A DNA stretch of 64,000 nt from assembly GCA_032358165.1 (NCBI GenBank), contig JAALGY010000047.1, forward strand, positions 310,001 through 374,000. The letters run 5' to 3'. Made by a program: the position numbers and the translations under genes. Position 1 is the first letter of the stretch; each line of letters starts with the position of its first letter. Source of the stretch: Diplosphaera chodatii (taxonomy: Eukaryota > Chlorophyta > Trebouxiophyceae > Prasiolales > Stichococcaceae). The notes beneath the pieces were generated by a model that searched no databases, was not told where the DNA came from, and was given only the letters and a program-made list of their open reading frames with translations. Shown one piece after another: positions 22,101 through 34,233 of this stretch.

Positions 22101-25100
22101 TCCTGCAGTGCCGCCCGCACCCCCTGCAGCACTAACCAGCAAGGCTGTAGATCACGTGCACTGTCAGAAAGTAGCACCTGGCAGCACTGCAACACCGCTG
22201 TCAGCGGTGGTGACTGCGTGTCGCCACAGGAGTGGCCATGTGCCCAGGCACAGCTGCTCCACAGCTGCCTGCAATGCCAGCAAACGCACAGCAGGCATGC
22301 AGCAGCACGCCACAGCATTTGCGCAAAATCGCTCAGCTGCGAATGGGCCAGCACCTGCTGGAAGCGTGTCACGGCGTCCGGATGCCGGAGCGCCTCGCGG
22401 GCTGGGGCACTGCCCGCCACTACCTCCTCCAATACCTCTGCTGCCACCTGCGCCACCATCTCTATGCAGTGACATGTAGAGCGATGCTGGGACTCTCGAC
22501 ACTGAGGCAACTTGGCGGAGCCAGCGCATGGGTCGCGGCACATGCTGCCTGTGTCCTGACGCTGGAAGCGAGCCGACCGAGCTTCTGCGGGGCACCTGGC
22601 TGTCGTTGAGCACGAGCTCCGCCGTCTGCTCCACGGCCGCGTCCTCCTCCTTCACCAGGGCGCGGGGCGGCCGCCGCTGCACACGTGCGTCAATGGCCAC
22701 CAGCCGCCCGGCAAACCGCCCTGGCGGGCGCCTGCAGCAGCACTGGGGCCTGGCATGAGTGTTCTTGCCCTCATGTAGGGTCGACCACGTATTGGGTGAG
22801 ATGCCACGGCGGGGTTGACCGCTTTTTCGATCTGAAATGGCCTGAGAAGATGCACTGTTACGTGCTCAACTCCAACGACTGACTGGTTAGGTGTGCTCAA
22901 TTTTGGTACTGCACGCAGGATTCGCACGGCAGCCAGGGGGCCATACCCGGCGAGCAGGTTGCCGGAGTTGCCGGCCCAGCTGAGGCGGCCACACGGCAGC
23001 CGGTCCGGGTTGCCGAGCAGCATGTCTAACAGCAGCACCCTGCGGTCAGACGATATACCCAGTCTTGCTAGCCAGCTGAGCGCAACTGCCCATCCAGTAC
23101 TGCGATGCAACAGGACACCAGGTGTCAGCTCTGACCACCCTTGCTGCTGCCCAAGTCATCCCTCATCTGCCAGAGCAGGCGGACGTCTTGAGGAGTAGAA
23201 GAGATGGTTTCCCAGTGGGTGCACGTCATCATTTTCCTCGTCCTGGCATCACAGGCTTTCTCAGAGCAGGCGATGTCAACTGCCCCACCTGCCTAGGTCA
23301 TCTGCTGTCTGCAGGGTGGTCTCTGGGCGGAAGGGCCGCATGCTCTTCAGCAGCGGCTCCCCCGGCACCCAGTCCTGCACCTGCGGACCCCAGATAATGC
23401 AGCTCAAGGGCAGGGCCACTTGCTGACCGAATGTGCTCTGACAAAGGCTGTGGCATCGCCCCTCAAAGACTCCCACGACCCATTGCAATGACTGGGGATG
23501 CAGGGGATGCGCTTCAGGATGTTGGACTATGCTGCATCAGACAAACCATGTGTGCACACTTGCCGTGTGCACACCAAAGCACGGTTCGGCACAGGCACAG
23601 GGTGTCACATGCACTGGTGCTGAGGGTGGGCCTCTGTGTCACACACCAGCATGCAGTTGCGCTTGTTCATGAGCTCGAACATCTCCATGCCGCCATATGC
23701 TCCCAGCGCTGCCATCTGCGCCTGCTGCCACTCGGGCGCCGTCAAACCCTGCGCATAGATTGGAGAGCTTCCCTGGTCCCCTCCCGCCCACAGAGCTGTG
23801 TCAGTGTCCAGCAGTAAGACTGCAGTGCTTCGATGTGCTGATCATCCAAGTGCTCCGTGCAGCAAGGTGAAGCTGCTGAAATCTGCTCATGCGCTTTGCA
23901 TCTCGCGAGTAGTCACCTGTTTTCGCAGGATGCGACAGGCGGGGGACGGCACCCCCAGGTGCCGCGCCAGCTCGCTGGCAAACTGCTCAGACTGGGCGTC
24001 GAGGCGCGCCGGAAGGAATTTCACGACCAGCAGCCTGTCTGGCAGCTGCTGACCGCCTGGCGTGGCTGGCGTTCCGCCGCTCCGTTGCCCCTCTTTTGAT
24101 GAAACCTGAGGCACATGGCGTTGCCTATGGGACGTGTGCCGCTCACGCTGGCTGCCGTCCATGAGCACTGGACGTGCTGCCTGCCTTCCGGAATTGTTCT
24201 GGTGTTCAAGGCCAAGCACTGCTGCCTCATCGTCATCCTGCACCAGCTGGCTGCCAGGATGCTGCCGAGTCCGGGCTGGTTCCGCCTCACGACATGCCCT
24301 GGCCTGCTGCAGGACGCCGTCACTGTGCCCGCTGCCGGAGTCTGACGCAAGCGGTGCAGCAGCAGTGCTGGGTTGCAGCGCCGGGCCGCGCGGCGGCTCG
24401 ACGCTGCCTGCGGACGCTGCGGTGTCACTAGGGCACGCAGCCGCTTCCCTGCTGCTGCTGCCAGGTGGGCTGCCGCAGGCTGGGCTGGCAGCTGCTGGCG
24501 GGTCCTCGTCTGCAGCCGCATGCAGCACTTCAGACAGGCGCCGCACCGCACCGTCATCGCTCACGATCCGCCGCCGCAGCTCCGCCAATACCGGCTCTGG
24601 TCCGCTGTCCATGCCCTCGTGCGATAAGCGGCTGTTATCCTGCGTGCGGCATGCCGCGGCGGCAGTGGAATCAGCATCGCCCGTGCCCGTGTTGAGGGGC
24701 TGCTGTGCATGGATGGTCCCTGGGCTACGGTAGCTGCTGGAGTTGCCAACTCGATCCTGCTTCCGGCTACCGCTGCAGAAGCAGAAGTACACATTGCCGC
24801 CGCTGTTCACCTCTACCTGTGATGCAGAATGGACACTGTCAGAGATCACTGGCAGCCGGTCCACCCCAGTCGGCAGAGCAACTACATGCAGATGCCCGGC
24901 TGCCCCGACACCATCGAGTCTGGTGCACAAAGGGTGTCTTGCATGCACCGCAACCACATCAACTGCACAGGCTGTATGCAAGTACAGTGGTCACCTCGCA
25001 GCCGTTGGCCCCGCCGTGCAGGTCAGCTGAGGATGACACAGGGCTGGCGACGGCAAACTTCAGGAACTCGGTGGACACGACGTCCGTCATGCAGTCCCAG

Positions 25101-26458
25101 TCCACCTCGTTGGGACCTGCGCAGGGCGCACAAGCCACGTGGAGCTGACAATGCGCATGGTAAACAGCATGCGGTAACGGCCTCAGTTCTGCTGCCAGGC
25201 ACCCCAGCCGTAATTTTGAGCTGAGGGTGTGGATGTGTGAAATAATGCACAGCAGAGTGCAGAGCTGGGCACCTGTGGGCATGGGCACCGCGGCTTTGAG
25301 CCGCTCCCGCAGCCGGGTGGCCACCTCCACCGACCGCTTCCTGCTGCCGGTGCGCCGCGAGCTGGGCGATGAGCTGGCGCCCAGGCCCAGGCTCGGCGCA
25401 GCCTGTCATGCACCAAGCCGACTGGTTGTGTCTTCGGCACACGTGCTGCTTGCATGTTTGCAGGTGCTCCCTACTACATAGTCATCCCCGCTATCCAATG
25501 GTGAGTGGACGTAGCAGCAGGCAAGCAGGCTGAAGCAGCGTGCCGGCAGGGGCCTGCCTCGTGCTGCTGGCCTGTCCTGCTGGTGGGAAGAGAGTCCCAA
25601 CGGAGCTCTGAGTGGTTGTATTGATAGTTCGATCCTGAGTCTCACCTCTGCAAGGAGCGCCAGGAGCTCCTCTCCGTACTCTGGGCCCAGCTCCTGCTCA
25701 GCCATCCAGCTGCTGAAGTTCTGCCACTCCCGGGCCTGCACACACCCGCTGACAGAGCTCAGCACATGTGCCAGACCACCTCGCAGATGCGCATCTGCAG
25801 AACGCCAAGAACGTGTTGCCGGACCATGCTGCGCTCCTGTGTGTGTACGTCAGCAGCCTGCACCTTGTCAGGTGACGCCAGGAGGTTGCTGAGCATGTCC
25901 GCGGCTTCGTCCACCAGCTGCCGTGTGTTGGGAGTTCCAGGATCACTCCCATCACTGGTCAGGCGCTGCCGTGCACCCGTCGGACCCTGCAGGTGCATGC
26001 TTATCTTGACGCACTGGCGGCAGACGGCGCTGGGAGCAGCTTTGCCCCAGATGTTCGCAGGCCGGGCTTTGTTGCGCTGCCCACCCTTCTGTGGCGTACC
26101 AAGTGCTGTAGCCACGTGGTTCCGCCAAGTACAGGAACAATTCGCTCGAGCGCAGGAACCGGACAACTCCCACCTGGAGCCAGCTCTCGGTGATGTCCAG
26201 GATGGTGGGTGTTAACGCGCCGCTGCCACAGCGGCTGCCAGCCCGCGTCAGCGGCGGAGACGCCAGCTCGCCGGCAATGCTACCGCTGCCACTGCCCAAT
26301 CTGCTGCTCGTGCGGACCGTGTCTTGCGCCAAATGCAATTGCGGTCCGTCGCAGGCGCTGCGGCTGGCATGTCTGCCGCCGTCTGCATCATTCCCGGCGG
26401 TCAGAGCAGCAGCAGCAGCAGCAGTCTCGGCATGGATATCTGGCAACCCCGGCGGCAA
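19134..26458 (-). CDS. PHS1: PHS1-like dual protein: actin-fragmin-kinase-type kinase plus dual-specificity phosphatase
   Basis: About 1150 residues in 22 exons: 26174-26458 (5-prime end open), 25864-25986, 25780-25836, 25646-25735, 25273-25402, 24995-25116, 23917-24816, 23647-23748, 23289-23380, 22947-23039, 22596-22731, 22355-22447, 22046-22123, 21798-21915, 21539-21663, 21211-21369, 20820-20987, 20468-20612, 20105-20236, 19842-19900, 19494-19594, 19134-19272. The kinase half has LLVVKFLPARLDAQSEQFAS, the catalytic-loop equivalent LLLDMLLGNPDRLPCGRLSW and the metal-binding RLVAIDARVQRRPP. The phosphatase half has the C-x5-R loop VHCHSGQSRSVALVAAFLM. A C-terminal CPLCAQRVGLSSQAVAVHLK zinc-finger-like motif is also found in plant PHS1. 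Arabidopsis PHS1 phosphorylates alpha-tubulin under osmotic stress and its phosphatase domain restrains the kinase, so microtubule control is inferred. The start codon is not resolved. The end could alternatively be a stop at 19448. Confidence 0.88.
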
Positions 26459-27319
26459 CTCGCCGACAGCTCTGCAGCAGCGTTTGCAACTTCATGAACT
26501 TATGACACGGTCGGTGATCAGGTGGAAACAGTCCGAGTTCACCTGAACACAGCCACATCTTATTCTTGACGCTGCGCCATGAGCTGACTGTCACACAGGA
26601 ATCGGCACAGGCGCTGCATCCCAATGTATTCAAGTCCTGCAATCATTTCCACGTGTATGTGACAGATCCCTGATCATCTGCAGTCACCTCGCTGTGTCCT
26701 CAGTGGTCATGGCCTCGACCGTCGAGATGACCGTATCATCAGCGGAGCTACGGCATTGATTTTAACCCGGTCCAAACTGTTGACCATTTGTTGGTCTGCA
26801 ACTTGATTTCGCAAGCTCGTCGAACGAAGCACGAAAGCAGGATGCTCTTCGGGTCTTCGCAGCTCAGGGCTGAGCATTCGGTGTTCAAGTAAAGTTTCTG
26901 GCACCGTGTCTAGCGTCCCGCTGGCTCATGCCTCCCTCGCTCCCTGCAATGCAGCCTGTTGCGTAGATTCACGCTGCACACCATCCGTCAAAGCTGATTA
27001 GCACACTGCTGCTGTGTTGCGTATGCAGCGACCACGCCGGTGAGGTGCAGACGACGGCGTTTGCTTCGCTCCCTTCTGTGTGCAACTTGGGCCATCACTT
27101 CCGTTTGGCATTCTGCCTCTGCTCCACAGCAGCAGCTGCCTCTGACATATCCTAGAACAAGGCGTCCGGATTGAAAGTAGAGATCACAAGTGTGACATCT
27201 CCTGCCAGGCCCGGCAGTCTCCACAGTAGCAAATTGTGCAGCGACTCAGTTGCGCAGCCGCTGGTGGGGGGACTGTCTCGACACTGCTGCCGTGCCATCG
27301 TGCTGAGCGGTCGGGCAGC
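26459..27319. promoter_or_regulatory. Divergent PHS1-like / RPN9 intergenic region
   Basis: About 860 bases lie between divergent genes. A first exon of the PHS1-like gene is probably hidden here. Minus-strand frames at 26500-26640 and 26707-26904 begin with Met but could not be joined with confidence. RPN9 promoter elements were not recognised. Confidence 0.4.
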
Positions 27320-30174
27320 ATGATGGACAAGCACCTGGCATGGCTGGAGTCAGCACAGATCCAGCGACCCGGCACGGCAGCTGAGCTCTCAGAGCTGGGC
27401 GAGCTCTACGACCGCAAGCTGTGGCACCCGCTGACGCTCAAGCTCAACGAGGTCCTCGGCAAGCCCAGCTTCCAGCATGGCGGCTTCCTCATAGAGCTGT
27501 ACAGGCGAGGCCATGAGAGCTGTCCAAGCCACTTCACAAGATGACAGGCAGATGTCACCGGTGCCCCTTCACACCCGCGCCTCCGCAAAGCCGGCTAGGC
27601 ACAACGACCCGCACTGTGCACTGAACAGCGCTTGTTGGTGCAGGAGCTTCATCTCGGGGTTTGCGCACCGCCTCAACCAGCTGAGCCTGGCCAAGATGGC
27701 GGTCACGGTTGCGCAGGACTTCAGCAGCCCCGAGGATGCAGTCAGCTTCCTGGAGGAGGTGACCATCAGACCATAATGCAAACGATCTGACACGCGTGCT
27801 GCAATCATGCCAGTTGCTGGGCATCCTCCGTCTTTCATGCGAGCTGCATGCAGCCATCACAGGATGGATGGGCTGCTGCGCTCCTGGAGGTTGCAGCAGT
27901 TGCGGCGTGCCACTCAAGGCAGCCAGGCGCCACCCTCTCATACAGACTGCATTTGTCAGCTTCTGCACTCGCCTGTGGTGCAGGTGTTGACGAGCGTCAA
28001 AGAGTCGAAGCTGCAGCACACAGAGCAGCCGCAGCTGTTTCTCAGCATGCACATCGCCCAGTACCGGCTGGCGCAAGGGCAGACTGCTGAAACGAAGCCA
28101 GCGCTGGAAGAGGCAAAGGAAACGCTGGCTTCACTGAACGATGTAAGTTCCACAGCACTCAACCTTGATGGGCATATGCAGATAGATCCCATGTGCTGGT
28201 TAGTGGGGATTGCATGTCTGTTGTGGTCGTCAGTTGCGCGACAGAGAAGCACAGCGGCAGGTGACTGCATTCTGTTTTGCAGTACCTGCTGATGCATAAT
28301 CTGCCTGCGTGCAGGTCGACCCTGCAGTCAGCGCGGCCGTGCACTACGTCAGCAGCCTGTACTTTAAGGCGGAGCAGGATTTTGCGGAGTTTTACAAGTC
28401 CTCGCTGCAGTACCTGGCCTTCGTGTCATCCGACCAGCTGGATCCCGAGTTCAAGCTGGTGAGGGCTCACCCAGCGGGGCAGCTCTGGCTGTTCTGGAGC
28501 ACTCTCGCCCACTCCCAGGCAGCACTTCCATCTGGTTTCGAAAGACCGTAGGGTGATGCGCATGACGGCCTGCGCTTCATGCTGGCCTAGCTTGCCACCT
28601 GTGATATCTGGGCATGTTGCAGAGCTGCAGCTGCAGCCACACTCCGGCAGCAATGGTGGCTCAGGCTGCTGAAAGTGCCACCTGTGCAGGCGCTGGCTGT
28701 GGACATCTCGCTGGCGGCCCTCCTGGGCAAGGGCGTCTACAACTTCGGGGAGCTGCTGCTGCACCCCATCGTGAGCTGCGCCGTCCCTCGCCTGCCATGC
28801 TGCACGGCACATCCTGACCTCTCGCCAGGCGTCACGCCAGGCGCTCACGCCCCAACAACAGCGGACGAAGATGTCCAGGGCAGCTGCTGTCTCGTGCACA
28901 GCTGGGTGTCCATGGCATGCGTGTGTCACCTCCTCGCAGGTCAAGGTGCTGGACGGCAGCAGCTACGCATGGCTGGGGGAGGTCCTGATGGCGTTCAACC
29001 ATGGCGACCTGTACGCGTACGACCAGCTGTGCGAACGGCACGCGGGGGCGCTCAACAGCCAGCCGGCGCTGGTGCAGTCGGAGCGGGCGCTGCGGGAGAA
29101 GATCACCATCCTGGCGCTCACCGAGCTCATTTTCAAGTGCGAATAACCCATAATGATAATAATAGTAGTAGTAGTAATAATATGAGTGATAGTAGTAATG
29201 ATAATGATAATACTAGTAATAATAGTAATGATGATACTAATAAAGACTGCTCATGGTGCTGCCCTTGGTGTGCTTCAGCAGCATATTGATGACGGTCACG
29301 CGTCGGGGGCAGGCACAGCGTGAGTTGGGGTGACACACCATTCCATGTGTAGGGCTACTGGCAGCGGTGTTGTCCGTGTGTCTTCTCGCATCCCGCGCAG
29401 GGTACGAAGCTGGCATGCATCCCAGGATGCAGGCGCAGCCAAAGCGCGGATGCTGTAGAGGGTGGATGCAGGGGGTGCGATGGTCGTCTGGTGAACTGGC
29501 CGAACGGCCAGCGTAGTGCAGCGCACTGCCAAGCTTGCTCCTGGTCCATTCTCACGGCCGTCTTCCCTGCCTGCAGCCGGCCAGCGGACCAGCGGGCCAT
29601 CCCGCTGGCCGACATCGCGCAGGCGACGAAGCTCAGCGACGACGGCGTGGAGTTTCTGCTGATGAAGGCGCTGTCGCTGCACCTCATCGAGGGGTCCATC
29701 GACCAGGTCGCCGCCACAGTGCAGGTACCGGACCACGTCTTGAAGGGCAGCAGAGCAATATGAGTTGGTCAACGTGGTTTCACTGATGGTGTGAGCGGTG
29801 CAAGCATAGTCTGGTCTGCTTGTCCATCCAAGATAGCAGGGGAGCCTCGAGCAACAGTGCTTTCCCTGATGGTGTGAGCAGTGCAAGCATAGTCTGCTCT
29901 GCTTGTCCAGCCAAAGTAGCAGGGGAGCCTCGAGCACCAGCCAAAGGCATGCAGAAAGCTCGGTGACATGCATGATGGATGCTGGTGCTGTCTCAGCTGC
30001 TGCTCGTGTGCTGTGTCCATGAGAGGTGTGTGCACTGCATAGGTGTCATGGGTGCAGCCGCGGGTGCTGACGCTGCCGCAGATCGATGCCCTGCTGTCGC
30101 GCCTGGGGGCGTGGATCAGCAAGGTGTCTGCAGCGGAGACGATGCTGCGTGACGAGAGCGTGGGGCTGGTGTAG
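27320..30174 (+). CDS. RPN9: 26S proteasome lid subunit RPN9 (PSMD13)
   Basis: Structural PCI-domain subunit of the proteasome lid, 386 residues, close to the usual 376-390. Exons 27320-27504, 27644-27758, 27984-28142, 28315-28458, 28690-28770, 28940-29136, 29577-29724 and 30043-30174 agree in phase. N-terminal helical repeats include LKLNEVLGKPSFQHGGFLIE and SFISGFAHRLNQLSLAKMAV. The PCI part covers AVDISLAALLGKGVYNFGEL, the winged-helix IPLADIAQATKLSDDGVEFL and VSWVQPRVLTLPQIDALLSR. The first intron begins AG|GCGAGG, a GC donor. Intron 6 holds a triplet-rich tract and intron 7 an 83-bp tandem duplication. Confidence 0.95.
29151..29243. repeat. Degenerate TAG/TAA/ATG triplet microsatellite
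   Basis: About 90 bases made almost wholly of TAA, TAG, GAT and AAT triplets, strikingly AT-rich in a GC-rich sequence. It lies just inside the 5-prime end of RPN9 intron 6. Confidence 0.9.
29783..29939. repeat. 83-bp tandem duplication in RPN9 intron 7
   Basis: Copies start CTGATGGTGTGAGCGGTGCA at 29783 and CTGATGGTGTGAGCAGTGCA at 29866. Both end GGGGAGCCTCGAGCA. The copies differ at only a few positions, so the duplication is recent. Confidence 0.92.
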
Positions 30175-30738
30175 GCGGGTTTCTGCAGCGAGTATGCAGG
30201 GGGGCCGCTGGCAGCACTGCTGGCTGCCCGCCGCCCGCTGGATGGCCATGCTACTTGGCCGCCATGCTGGATTTGGAAGGCGGACGGGCATGGGAACAGT
30301 AACGCAGCCTCTCCCTGATGGGTGCTTGTGAATCATTGGGTTCGCATGCTCACGACCAGGCGTGTAAGGCGAAGTCATGCCAGTAATCCGTCGAAAGGCC
30401 ACAAACGAAGCTAAGATAGACTGCAAGTGTCGGTGGTCCTTTAATGCACATGTGAACCACAGCGCGACAACACACCAGGGTTTAGGTACTGGATGGCCAC
30501 GTGCAGGCCGGCGGTGTTGTCGGTCACCACCCCAAAAAGTGCTCATTCCAACACGTTTGAACACGATAACATTATATTCGGAGCTTTCGCGGTCACCTGT
30601 CAGGCAGCCTCAACCGCTTGGTGGACTGACTGCCTGTGACAGCAACTAGATCACGCTGTCGCTGCGGTTCCAGGAGCTTTGAGGACAAACTACCACCCGT
30701 CAGAAACACCCACCGCTATTGCGGCTGCTCAGCTTGCA
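30175..30738. promoter_or_regulatory. RPN9 to kinase intergenic region
   Basis: About 560 bases follow the RPN9 stop and precede the chosen kinase Met. They contain no family-like protein text. The frame of kinase exon 1 stays open upstream to about 30679 but has no earlier ATG in that frame. Confidence 0.4.
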
Positions 30739-33656
30739 ATGGGTCTCCACAGTCAGCCACTCAAGCGGCTTTTGAAGCGCATCAGACCGGCAGGCAGCGC
30801 GGACACTGCGTTCGAGGAGCCTGCACAGGAGGGCGACCGCAACCGGGTCGAGACCACCAGGAGCGCAAGTGACGCCTCAAGCAACGCCAGCACCACCATC
30901 GCCCAGTGCTGGTACGCCAGTTAGAACCCTTGCCAAGCGCCTGATGTCCCCTGAGTGCTCTGCCCACTTACAGCTGGGCACCAACATTCGCTTGGGTCTT
31001 TGATGACGTCGCTCACTCAATGATGACGTCGCACGTGGCGTTGACCTGGGCCAGGGCCACTCGGCTCACCGGCAGCCTCCGGCGGCAGTGTCAGTCCTGA
31101 GACGTCAGGAATGCTCTGCACAGGGCGGCGTCGGAAGCCAGTGAGGAGCAGGCGGCCGTGCCGCAGCTTTTGGGCACTGCGGAAGCGACGTCAGCAACAG
31201 GCGCTGTTCCTGCTGACCAACATAGGCCGCAGTGCTGGCTGCTGGGCGATCGCTACCGACTGGATCGCCTGATAAGCCGGTGCGCACGCTGGGACACTGC
31301 ATCGGCTGCACGACCCCGAGGTCCTCAGGACCTACCTGACTTTAAGCCACCCATGCCCTGTGACGTCGACAAGTTGTAGTCACGATCACTGCGCAGCCGC
31401 ACACCAGCCGCCCTATGAACAAGGAAACCAGGGTACGAGCTCGTGCGTTTGCTTATGCAGAGGCAGCCAGGGCAGCGTTGTCAAGGCTACAGATAGTGCG
31501 ACAAACGGCGTGGTGGCAGTCAAGCTGGTGCCCCGGCTCTCTGCGCAGCGGCACACCGCCTTCGTGACCAGGCAAGTGGAACCTCTGGGAGTCTCAGGCC
31601 CGTGCCTTGGCACCCGATCACGGCCTCCCGTGCAGCTCCAGCCTCTCCACCTGGCCACACTCTTGTGGTACAACTCGTCAAAGTGTAACCCCCGCCTCAG
31701 TAATAGCGTGTACCAGAGTGCGCGATATGCTTGTGTTTGATGTGCGGTGCTGCTGTGACGCAGGGAGCTGCTCAGCCTGTCGGCGCTGCGCAGCCACCCG
31801 CATGTGGTGGGGCTCAGGGAGGCGTACCTGACACCCCACCACCTGGCGATCGTCATGGACTTTGCTGGTGCGCGGCCACACATTACAAACACTGTCACTG
31901 GCACCTTCAACTGCTTGACGCTGGCGGCCTGCGGGCCGGCAGGCTGCTGCGACAACCCCTCTGCATGGTCCCGACCACAACGGCCTGGCTGCACGTGGCG
32001 CTCAGCATGGCACCACACATGGAAGTGTCTTCTCAGCAGCAAGTTTTGTTTTCTAAGCGTGTCCATTGGCTCTGCAGACGGCGGCGACCTTGCTGACCAC
32101 CTCTCCATTCACGTCCGCAACACGGTGGGCAACATCTGTGCATGACATGGCCTAATATTCGTTGTGGCGCTGCCCGCACTAGCTCCACCGTGCCTCTGCA
32201 CGGGGGCTCGGTCTTGGCTGCCTCCACCTCATTCGCTGCATAGTGTGTTGCATCATTCTCCGCCTCTGACACTGCCGCCTGTTGCTGCTACAGGGTGGCG
32301 GCCTGTCGGAGCTCCCTGCACGTCGCATCTTCCAGCAGCTGGTGTCAGCTCTGGGCTGGGTCCACGCAAACGGTGAGCCTTCTATTTGCGTGTGATCGCC
32401 TGCAAGCGTGCTGCCATGCAGCATCTCTTCTGGCTACCTCGTGGCAACACCTGAGAGCGGCATGCCCATTGCCGCCTGACACCTGCTGTTCATCATGCGC
32501 ATCATCTGTTTGCAGGCATCGCGCACTGCGACGTGAAGCTTGACAACGTGCTGCTGACGGGGACGGACGCCACCGTCAAGCTGGCGGACTTTGGCTGGTC
32601 ATGTCTCGCGGAGGAGGGCAACTGCCACGGCGACAGCACCGGTTGCTTCCGCCCCCTCAGCGGCACCGCGGAGTATGTCGCCCCCGAGGTGCGTAGCCTG
32701 CACGACGCTGAGGATGCGCCTTGCTGCTGCGCATGCAGACGTTGCTCTGCAGTCGATCCGCATGCATGGCAGCGGGTGCACAGCGAGCTCACGCAACCCT
32801 TCGACATCACATCAGCCGCGCTTCAGAGGCCCTGCGCGTGCCGACCGGCAATCCCGACTGCAGCCGGTGACAGGACTGTGCGCATGTGCAGGTCCTGCTG
32901 CGGCGTCCGGGCAACCCACAGGCCGCGGACATCTGGGCCATGGGCGTGCTGCTGTGGACTATGGTGGGCGGCGGGTTCCCGTTCCTGGACCCTGCCGAGG
33001 AGCGGCTGGACCGCGCCGAGCGCCTGGCCGTCATGGCGCCCCGCATCGTCAATGGCACCCCCCGCCTGCTGCCGCAGGTCCGTCCCCAGCACCCTGCTGC
33101 ACCACGCATGGCCGGCTGTCAGCATTGTACATCCAGTCAGCCAAGCTGCAACGCCTTCAAGCTGCCGTCAGCGCGTGGAGCAACATGCCACAGCACAGAG
33201 CTGCATGCTGCTCACCTCGCAGAGCAACCTGCCACAGGAGAGCTGCATCATGCTCACCTCTTGCGTCCTTCTGCACTGCAGGCAACCGAATCCCTGGCGC
33301 ACCTGCTGGGCCGGATGATGGACACCAATCCACTCACCCGCGCCACCATCGCGGAGGTGGCGACCCACCCTTGGGTGACACAGGGTGTGCCGCTGGGCCT
33401 GCACAGCCTGAACGGCCGGCTCGCGGCGGCCATCAGCCGCAGCATGGCGCTGCAGGGCCTCTCAGCCGCAGCACATGACTGCCACCTTCTGGAGGCGGGA
33501 AGCTGCATCGGCGCTGGGGGCGGCGGCAGCAGCTGCGGCTGCGCCGGCTGCGGCGGCAGGCTGTACCCGGGCGTGTCCCACCTACGCCAGCTGGGCAGCG
33601 GTCGCCAGAGCCCAGCTGAGCTGGCAGCTCTCGTAGCGCGCGCGGCACAGTTGTAA
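30739..33656 (+). CDS. Serine/threonine protein kinase with HCD in place of HRD
   Basis: 467 residues. Exons: 30739-30911, 31124-31279, 31461-31571, 31764-31867, 32078-32124, 32294-32372, 32516-32688, 32892-33077 and 33282-33656. After a charged N-terminal tail, the kinase domain starts at LLGDRYRLDRLISRGSQGSV (glycine loop), with the catalytic Lys in GVVAVKLVPR. The catalytic loop is HCDVKLDNVL, keeping catalytic Asp, Lys and Asn but with Cys for the usual Arg. The DFG motif is KLADFGWSC and the APE motif is YVAPEV. ADIWAMGVLLWTMVGGGFPF and ATIAEVATHPWV complete the domain. The Cys/Gly-rich C-terminal tail has no known domain. The fold is closest to CAMK/SnRK-type kinases; subfamily is not assigned. 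Intron 3 uses a GC donor (AG|GCAAGT). Confidence 0.87.
31001..31032. repeat. Repeated TGATGACGTCGC motif
   Basis: The 12-mer TGATGACGTCGC occurs at 31001-31012 and 31021-31032 inside kinase intron 1. Its core TGACGTCG resembles a bZIP/CRE-type element. Function is speculative. Confidence 0.5.
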
Positions 33657-33990
33657 GCAACGACCTCGGGCACAGCCTGGCGCAACCTGCGCGGCTTCAC
33701 ATGCAGCGGACCTCAGTTGCTTTGGTACAGCTTTTGCATGCCGAGCAAGCGGCCAACCACCAAGCAGCACAACCCTCGGCTGCAGCGCCATATCAGTCGA
33801 ACTACGACAGCCATCTCGCCGATGCCGACAGCTGTGCCAGAACACGCACACAGCAGGCAGGCAGACAAACTGGCTGGTGAACCACGACATTCAGCCCTAG
33901 CTATGATCAACATTAGACTTTGATCAACGAGTTCTGCGGTGCGGCCAGGACGGTGCACCTGCCCTGTTCAGGGAGCAAGACCAACCTCTA

Positions 33991-34233
33991 CTACGTTACC
34001 GCATACATGTATAGATCTGCATATATCTTGTTGGTTTCTTCGGCTGGCAGCTGACCGGGGGCGGCATGGAGACTGTTGCCCCCGTCTGCCTGCGCCTTGA
34101 CGCGGTCACAGGACTCGAGACGAGCCACGAGCTCTCTCTCGAGTCCTGGACCCCTCGGAGCCAGCCGCGTATTGGATTGCGATATTTGTCCATTTTCAGC
34201 GATCTCGCGCAGCTGTGCCCAGCTCGCGCTCAT
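33991..34233 (-). CDS. Small hypothetical protein or first exon
   Basis: An 80-codon minus-strand frame starts MSASWAQLREIAENGQISQS and continues with charged helical text (LERELVARLESCDRVKAQAD). Its composition looks more like coding sequence than the overlapping plus-strand frame. No family is recognised. It may stand alone or be part of a spliced gene; no partner exon was found. Confidence 0.35.
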   Translation of the reverse strand: MSASWAQLREIAENGQISQSNTRLAPRGPGLERELVARLESCDRVKAQADGGNSLHAAPGQLPAEETNKIYADLYMYAVT

